In this document: in pieces, positions 13,437 to 17,996 of the stretch | Layout of the letters: each line of letters opens with the position of its first letter | How positions within the stretch are numbered: position 1 is the stretch's first letter | Source: JABDGZ01 sp964483785 | GTDB taxonomy: Bacteria; Omnitrophota; Gorgyraeia; Zapsychrales; Fredricksoniimonadaceae | Length of the DNA stretch: 17,996 bases | Assembly: GCA_964483785.1 (NCBI GenBank) | Contig: CAZACW010000048.1 | Span: forward strand, 1-17,996 | Direction of reading: 5' to 3' | Notes under the pieces: model-generated | What the model was told of the DNA's origin: nothing | The model's input: the letters and a program-made list of their open reading frames with translations, nothing else | Database searches by the model: none | Position numbers and translations under genes: made by a program

Positions 13437-13444
13437 AAAATAAA

Positions 13445-13936
13445 ATGGCCATACATTTTAAAGACAAAACCTTGCAGGAATATTTAGACCAGCTCGCCCG
13501 CCGGGAGCCGGTGCCGGGCGGAGGTTCAGCCGCGGCCCTGACCGGCGCCATGGCCGTGGGTTTGATTTCCATGGTGGCCAATTATTCCATCGGCCGCAAG
13601 GCCAACACCAAGGCCGTGGAAAAACATTTAAGCAAGGTCCTGGCCCAAAGCGAGGCCATGCGCCAGCGCTTGCTTAAGCTGACCAGCTTAGACAGCGAGG
13701 CGTATTTGAAGGTGGCCGCGGCAAGGTCCTTGGACAAGGCTGCCCAGCGCCGGGCCGCCAAGGAGGCCCGCGCCGTGCCTCAGGAAATCTGCAAGATTTG
13801 TTACAAGGCTGTTCTTTTAACCCCCTACCTGGCGGACCGCGGCAATCCGTATCTTTTGTCCGATGTGGAGGTGGCCCTGGAGCTTTTATTGGCCGCTTTC
13901 TACAGCGCCAGGATCATGGTGAGGGCCAACGCATGA
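13445..13936 (+). CDS. Cyclodeaminase/cyclohydrolase family protein (FchA-like methenyl-THF cyclohydrolase)
   Basis: The 163-residue protein belongs to the FTCD_C/FchA family, whose members hydrolyse methenyl-tetrahydrofolate to formyl-THF or deaminate formimino-THF. The signature 'EPVPGGGSAAALTGAMAVGL' (21-40) is clear, with 'LTSLDSEAYLKV' (79-90) and 'NPYLLSDVEVALELLLAA' (134-151) further on. It is shorter than the usual 200 or so residues, ending soon after the last block; the C-terminal helix may be trimmed to allow the ATGA overlap with folD (13933-13936). With folD directly downstream, methenyl-THF cyclohydrolase is the likelier role. The start ATG 13445 has no visible Shine-Dalgarno sequence and lies 8 nt after the MITE-like element. 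Confidence 0.86.
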   Translation: MAIHFKDKTLQEYLDQLARREPVPGGGSAAALTGAMAVGLISMVANYSIGRKANTKAVEKHLSKVLAQSEAMRQRLLKLTSLDSEAYLKVAAARSLDKAAQRRAAKEARAVPQEICKICYKAVLLTPYLADRGNPYLLSDVEVALELLLAAFYSARIMVRANA

Positions 13937-14787
13937 GCGCGCAGATTCTCGACGGTAAATTGCTGGCTGCCCAGCTTAAAGACCGCCTGATCGAAGAGAT
14001 CAAGCATTTGAAAAAATCCTTCAAGGACTCTCCAAGGGTGTTCAGCATCATTGTGGGCAATGACCCGGCCGGCCTCTCCTATGCCGCATCCCAGCAGAAG
14101 ACCGCGCAAAGCGTCGGCATCCATTATGAATTGCAGACCTTCAAGGCAGACAGCGCCCAGCAGGATGTCCTGAATTTGATCGACGAATTAAACAGCTATG
14201 ACCATGTGCACGGCATCATTGTCAACAAGCCTTTGCCGGCGCACATGAGCTTTAAGACCATGATCAATGCCATCTCGCCCTCCAAGGACATCGAAGGCAT
14301 GAACTTGATGAATTTCGGGCTGTTGGTCATGGGGGACGAGGGCATTTTTCCCTGCACGCCGGCCGCGGCCCTGGAATTGCTGAAATCCTCTGGGATCAGC
14401 TTAAAAGGCAAGCACGCCATTGTCATCGGCCGCTCGGAAATCGTGGGCAAGCCCGTCGGGCTTTTGCTCCTTAAAGAAGATATGACCGTCACGATCTGCC
14501 ATTCCAAGACCGTTGACCTGCCCTTTGTCGTGCATGACGCGGATGTGGTGATCGCGGCCTTAGGCAAGCCCGGCTTTGTCAAAGGCGATTGGATCAAAAA
14601 TGGCGCCATTGTGATTGATGTGGGCATCAATCAGGTGGATGGCAAATTGGTGGGGGATGTGGATTTTGCCGCGGCCAAGGAAAAAGCTTCCTACATCACG
14701 CCGGTGCCCGGCGGGGTGGGGCCGGTCACCTCCGTGATGCTCATGTCCAATGCCCTGAAAGCCTTTAAAATCCAGAATGCGCTATGA
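13933..14787 (+). CDS. folD: FolD family methylene-THF dehydrogenase, cyclohydrolase residues substituted
   Basis: The 284-residue protein is a full-length FolD, which normally oxidises methylene-THF to methenyl-THF with NAD(P) and then hydrolyses it. Nucleotide-binding blocks are intact: 'VIGRSEIVGKPVGLLLL' (164-180), 'ICHSKT' (188-193), 'VIDVGIN' (227-233) and 'PVPGGVGPVTSVMLM' (257-271). In the folate site, Tyr50 is kept but the position of the catalytic lysine (Y-x3-K) is Gln54. The glutamine of the usual 'VQLPLP' is Asn98 in 'VNKPLP', and the aspartate of 'DVDG' is Glu121 in 'DIEG'. Numbering coincides with what I recall for E. coli Lys54, Gln98 and Asp121. This suggests a dehydrogenase-only enzyme served by the upstream cyclohydrolase. 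ATG 13933 is preferred over the longer frame from 13798, which would overlap the upstream gene by 139 nt. ATGA overlaps link it to both neighbours. Confidence 0.93.
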   Translation: MSAQILDGKLLAAQLKDRLIEEIKHLKKSFKDSPRVFSIIVGNDPAGLSYAASQQKTAQSVGIHYELQTFKADSAQQDVLNLIDELNSYDHVHGIIVNKPLPAHMSFKTMINAISPSKDIEGMNLMNFGLLVMGDEGIFPCTPAAALELLKSSGISLKGKHAIVIGRSEIVGKPVGLLLLKEDMTVTICHSKTVDLPFVVHDADVVIAALGKPGFVKGDWIKNGAIVIDVGINQVDGKLVGDVDFAAAKEKASYITPVPGGVGPVTSVMLMSNALKAFKIQNAL

Positions 14788-15827
14788 AAACCCTTGTAGT
14801 CGGCAATTCCTTAGACGTTCTTGCGGTCATTGAAAGCGTTCTGGGGGAGCAACAGAACGCTGATGTGACGTTTTTTGCGCCGGAGAGTGTCCTGCCCTAT
14901 GACCGGATGCTGCTGCCGGCCTATGCGGCAGGCACCCTCCATGAACATCAACTCCACACCAAGGCCGAGTCCTTTTTCAAGCAGTATCATCCGCAGGTCG
15001 TGGCCAATGAAAGCCTGGCCCGCATCAGCGTCAAACGCAAACATCTGACCACCGAGAAAAAGACCCAGATCAATTATGACCGCCTGGTCTTGTGCGACAC
15101 CGGCCATCTGATTTTGCCCGCGGTCAAAGGCCATCAGCGCGCCGGGGTCTTTGACTGCTGGCGCCTGCCGTCGGTCAAGGCCTTGAAAAAGCACCTGCCC
15201 TTTGTCGACAGCGTGACCGTGGCCGTGACCAAACTGCAGGGCCTGGACATGGCCTGCGCCCTGAACCATCTGAAAAAAGAGGTGACGGTCGTCAGCAGCG
15301 GGATCGGGATTTTGCCTGAAATTTTAGACGAAGAGACCGGGCTGCTGCTCAAGCAAATTTTGGAAGGCAAGGGGATCCATGTTTTCGCCGAAAATGCGGT
15401 GGAAGAAATTTTAGGCGAAGGCGAGGTCAAGGCCGTGCGCCTGAAATCCGGCAAGGTCTTGGCCTCTGACTGCGTGCTGTTTGATGAGGCCAGGGTCGAT
15501 TTGAGAATGCTGTCCGAACCCACCCTGACCGATGATGACCAGATCTGCGTCGAAGAGTGTTTCAAGCCGGCGCAAATGCCCTTTGTGCCGTCCCATTTCG
15601 GCCAGGATGTGCTGGACGGCTTTTTGGCCGGATGGACCAGGCTCCCCGAGGGCGGCCGCGAGTACCTCAAATTCGACGGCCCTCAAAATGTCTACAAAAA
15701 AATCTACGCGCACGGCGACCATATGCAGGGGGTCGTGGTCTTTAACGCGCCCCAGGACAATGAGCGCCTGTTAGGGATTTTGCAGCGCCAGGACAATATC
15801 ACCGGCAAGGAAGAAGAAATCCTTTAG
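14784..15827 (+). CDS. Degenerate FAD/NAD-dependent oxidoreductase (NirB/rubredoxin-reductase-like fold)
   Basis: The 347-residue protein aligns by pattern with pyridine-nucleotide-disulfide oxidoreductases of the nitrite-reductase NirB/rubredoxin reductase group: 'LPYDRMLLPAYAAGTLHEHQL' (37-57), 'YDRLVLCDTG' (98-107) and 'LDEETGLLLKQILEGKGIHV' (181-200). The nucleotide motifs are eroded. The N-terminal FAD glycines read 'VVGNSLDVLAV' instead of G-x-G-x-x-G. The NAD site reads 'VAVTKLQGLDMACAL' (147-160), lacking the first glycines. The late 'AGD' FAD motif is absent, with 'VPSHFGQD' in that region. It may have lost one or both cofactors and act as a structural or regulatory partner, or it may bind flavin atypically. 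It overlaps folD by ATGA (14784-14787), which suggests work tied to one-carbon metabolism, and polA starts 11 nt after its stop. Confidence 0.75.
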   Translation: MKTLVVGNSLDVLAVIESVLGEQQNADVTFFAPESVLPYDRMLLPAYAAGTLHEHQLHTKAESFFKQYHPQVVANESLARISVKRKHLTTEKKTQINYDRLVLCDTGHLILPAVKGHQRAGVFDCWRLPSVKALKKHLPFVDSVTVAVTKLQGLDMACALNHLKKEVTVVSSGIGILPEILDEETGLLLKQILEGKGIHVFAENAVEEILGEGEVKAVRLKSGKVLASDCVLFDEARVDLRMLSEPTLTDDDQICVEECFKPAQMPFVPSHFGQDVLDGFLAGWTRLPEGGREYLKFDGPQNVYKKIYAHGDHMQGVVVFNAPQDNERLLGILQRQDNITGKEEEIL

Positions 15828-15838
15828 TCCCAGCCTTT

Positions 15839-17996
15839 ATGCCCCAGCGAGTTTTCCTTATCGACGGCCACGCGCTTTGTTACCGCGCCTATTACGCGGT
15901 CAAGGCCTTGAAGAATTCCAAGGGCCAGCCCACCAATGCCATTTTTGGGTTTTGCAATATCCTGCGCAAATTGATCGCGGACAATAAGCCGACGCACATG
16001 GCCGTTTGCTTTGACACCGGTAAACCCACCCTTCGCCAGGCCAAATTCGCCGATTACAAGGTCCAGCGTCAGGCCATGCCGGATGACCTGGTCCCGCAAA
16101 TCGAGACCATCCGCGAAATCGTCAAGGCCTTTGGTTTTCCGATCTATGAGCTGGACGGCTATGAGGCGGATGATATGATGGCCGCTTTAAGCCGGCGTTT
16201 AGCCAAAAAAAGCACGGATATTTTTATTGCCACGGATGACAAGGACATGGCCCAGCTGGTGGGCGGGCCTGTCAGGCTTTACAGCCCCCGTCAGGAAAAG
16301 GTGCTGGAAGCCAAGGATGTGAAGGAAAAATTCGGGGTCGGGCCTGAAAATATCACGGATTTTATCGCCTTGGCCGGCGATGCCTCTGATAATATTCCCG
16401 GCGTCAAAGGGATCGGCGAGGTGGGGGCGCGCAAGCTCATCGAGCAGTTTAAATCGTTGGAAGGCATTTATAAGCATATGGACCAGGTGGCGCCGGAAAA
16501 ATTGCGGGAGAAATTGGCCGCGGGCCGCGACCTTGCTTTTTTAAGCAAGGAATTGGCCACCTTGCACGCGGATGTGCCCATCAAGGCGGATTTGGATGAC
16601 CTTGCCATGCCCGAACCTGACCGCGGCCGTTTGTATGCCCTTTTTAACGCTTTGGAATTCCGCCGTTTGGCCCAGGAATACGCTCCATCGGACGCGGCCC
16701 CTCCGGAGGAACCAAAGGATTTAAAGGCATGGATTGAAATCAACGAGAACGGCAAGCCCTTGCTGATTGCCTATGATATCAAATCATTGCGCAAAAGCGG
16801 GCAGGTCAACGAAGGCCAGCTTAAATATAAAATTTTTGATCTTTACCTGGCGGATTATTTGCTGGCCGGCGGACAGGGCCGGTATGATTTGAATGCCCTG
16901 CGCGCCAGTGATGAGGGGATGCGTCAATTATACAAACTGCAAAAGGACTTGTTAAAGAAAGAAGATTTGGATTTCCTGTTTTACGAGGTGGAAATGCCTT
17001 TGTCCGGCGTTCTTTTGGACATGGAGGCCAATGGCGTCAAGATCGATGAAGAGGTGCTTCTTGGCCTCTCCCAAGAATGCGGCCGGAAAATGGGCCATCT
17101 GCAAAAATCCTTATACGCCATGGCCGGCGGGGAATTCAATATCAACAGCCCCAAGCAATTAAGCGAGATCCTCTTCGAGCGCCTGAAATTGCCGGTGGTC
17201 AAGAAGACCAAGACAGGTTTTTCAACGGACGAGGAGGTCCTGACCAAGCTGTCCAGCCAAAATCCCTTGCCCGCGATGATCCTGGAATACCGCCAGATGG
17301 CGAAATTAAAATCCACCTACCTGGATGCCCTGCCTGCGCTGGCAGACCCCAAGACCCACCGCCTGCACGCGACCTTTAACCAGGCCGGCGCTGAGACCGG
17401 CCGTTTAAGCTCGCATGATCCCAATTTGCAGAATATCCCGGTGCGCACGGATTTCGGCCAGAGAATCCGCAAGGCCTTTGTGCCTTACGCCAAGGGCCAT
17501 GTTTTGTTGTCCGCGGATTATTCCCAAATCGAGTTGAGGATTTTGGCGCACCTGGCCGGGGACAAGGACCTGAAAAATGCCTGCAAAGGCGAGGGGGACA
17601 TCCACCGCCACACCGCCTCCCTGATGTTTGATGTGGCCCAAGACAAGGTCGATGAAAAGATGCGCTACGCGGCCAAGCGGATCAATTTCGGCATCATCTA
17701 CGGCATGAGCGCCTTTGGCCTGGCCAAGGACCTGGACGTGCCGGTGGCCCAGGCCCAGGATTTCATTGACAAATATTTTTTGCGCTATCCCAAGGTCCGG
17801 CAATTTCTCGACGGAGAAATTCAGAAGGCCAGGGACCATGGCTATGTGGCGACGCTGTTTGGCCGCAGGCGGTATCTGCCGGACATCCATAACCGCAATT
17901 TGGGCCTGCGTCAGTTCGCCGAGCGCCAGGCCATCAATGCGCCCATGCAGGGCACGGCCGCGGACATTATCAAGATCGCCATGGTCAAGATCAGCG
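15839..17996 (+). CDS. polA: DNA polymerase I, 3' end beyond window
   Basis: 719 codons are visible without a stop; the gene runs off the right edge. The 5'-3' exonuclease domain (about 1-270) shows 'FLIDGHALCYRAYYAV' (6-21), 'CFDTGKPTLRQAKFADYK' (57-74), 'YEADD' (108-112), 'ATDDKDMAQLV' (131-141) and 'GDASDNIPGVKGIGEVGARK' (180-199). The region for the 3'-5' exonuclease is only about 100 residues (281-380), with no D-x-E motif. The polymerase domain starts at 'FYEVEMPLSGVLLDMEANGV' (381-400). Motif A is 'DYSQIELR' (from Asp560). The O helix is Arg609, Lys613, Phe617 in 'RYAAKRINFGIIYG'. Motif C (VHDE) lies beyond the window. Phe617 is the E. coli Phe762 position. ATG 15839 follows the oxidoreductase stop by 11 nt with no strong ribosome-binding sequence, so coupling is likely. 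Confidence 0.96.
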   Translation, partial: MPQRVFLIDGHALCYRAYYAVKALKNSKGQPTNAIFGFCNILRKLIADNKPTHMAVCFDTGKPTLRQAKFADYKVQRQAMPDDLVPQIETIREIVKAFGFPIYELDGYEADDMMAALSRRLAKKSTDIFIATDDKDMAQLVGGPVRLYSPRQEKVLEAKDVKEKFGVGPENITDFIALAGDASDNIPGVKGIGEVGARKLIEQFKSLEGIYKHMDQVAPEKLREKLAAGRDLAFLSKELATLHADVPIKADLDDLAMPEPDRGRLYALFNALEFRRLAQEYAPSDAAPPEEPKDLKAWIEINENGKPLLIAYDIKSLRKSGQVNEGQLKYKIFDLYLADYLLAGGQGRYDLNALRASDEGMRQLYKLQKDLLKKEDLDFLFYEVEMPLSGVLLDMEANGVKIDEEVLLGLSQECGRKMGHLQKSLYAMAGGEFNINSPKQLSEILFERLKLPVVKKTKTGFSTDEEVLTKLSSQNPLPAMILEYRQMAKLKSTYLDALPALADPKTHRLHATFNQAGAETGRLSSHDPNLQNIPVRTDFGQRIRKAFVPYAKGHVLLSADYSQIELRILAHLAGDKDLKNACKGEGDIHRHTASLMFDVAQDKVDEKMRYAAKRINFGIIYGMSAFGLAKDLDVPVAQAQDFIDKYFLRYPKVRQFLDGEIQKARDHGYVATLFGRRRYLPDIHNRNLGLRQFAERQAINAPMQGTAADIIKIAMVKIS

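Noticed and set aside
13798..13932. Upstream start for folD
   Set aside because: The first 45 codons overlap the conserved end of the cyclohydrolase gene in another frame; ATG 13933 gives the usual FolD N-terminus and an ATGA junction.
1..17996. tRNA, rRNA or a prophage attachment site
   Set aside because: No cloverleaf with a T-loop signature, no rRNA-like stretch and no integrase gene were seen on either strand by eye.

Overview
The window is a gene-dense bacterial segment with an estimated GC content in the mid-50s percent, no rRNA or tRNA genes, and mostly + strand genes in short operons. The best taxonomic hint is the 941-residue secreted protein at 5853-8678. Its N-terminal half (signal peptide, a 'HPDNPFLFDFIVDPG' block, a 'VNLSPYEKQRMVP' block, a 'PRKYFSGGIDAAM' block) resembles large exported proteins I remember from Candidatus Omnitrophota (former OP3, PVC-related). 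The assignment rests on memory of that family and is moderate at best.

Layout, left to right. The 3' end of an A-type Fe-S carrier gene is followed 8 nt later by thiC. A compact REP-RAYT unit comes next: a 50-bp palindrome, an AT-rich Y1/HUH 'RAYT' transposase gene, and a 62-bp version of the same palindrome that encodes the last residues and stop codon of the RAYT. A convergent minus-strand gene for a 612-residue unassigned protein follows. It diverges from bioB, and then comes the large secreted protein. korA-korB (2-oxoacid:ferredoxin oxidoreductase), trxB and a pirin gene follow, then an operon of fchA-like cyclohydrolase, folD, a degenerate FAD/NAD oxidoreductase and polA, which runs off the right edge. 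The korA/korB, fchA/folD and folD/oxidoreductase junctions are all 4-nt ATGA overlaps.

Metabolically, the segment combines cofactor synthesis by radical-SAM enzymes (ThiC, BioB), Fe-S assembly, ferredoxin-linked 2-oxoacid metabolism (KorAB), thiol redox (TrxB) and folate one-carbon chemistry (FchA, FolD). This fits an anaerobic or microaerophilic lifestyle. The FolD has substitutions at all three positions equivalent to the cyclohydrolase residues of characterised FolD (Lys, Gln and Asp replaced by Gln, Asn and Glu). A dedicated cyclohydrolase gene lies directly upstream and overlaps it, so the two activities appear to be split between two proteins.

The most distinctive layer is repeat traffic. 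There are three copies of one palindrome family (GGGGACGTCTCCC arms; 1815, 2588, 11540). A palindrome of a second, related family (GGGGACAGTCCC arms; 6518-6577) sits in frame inside the secreted-protein gene and adds about 20 codons. A fourth element of about 205 bp (13232-13436), with 17-bp terminal inverted repeats and flanking direct repeats, looks like a MITE. Removing it restores a pirin stop codon 1 nt from the fchA start. Four of the five repeats sit at or within a few bases of a gene's stop codon.
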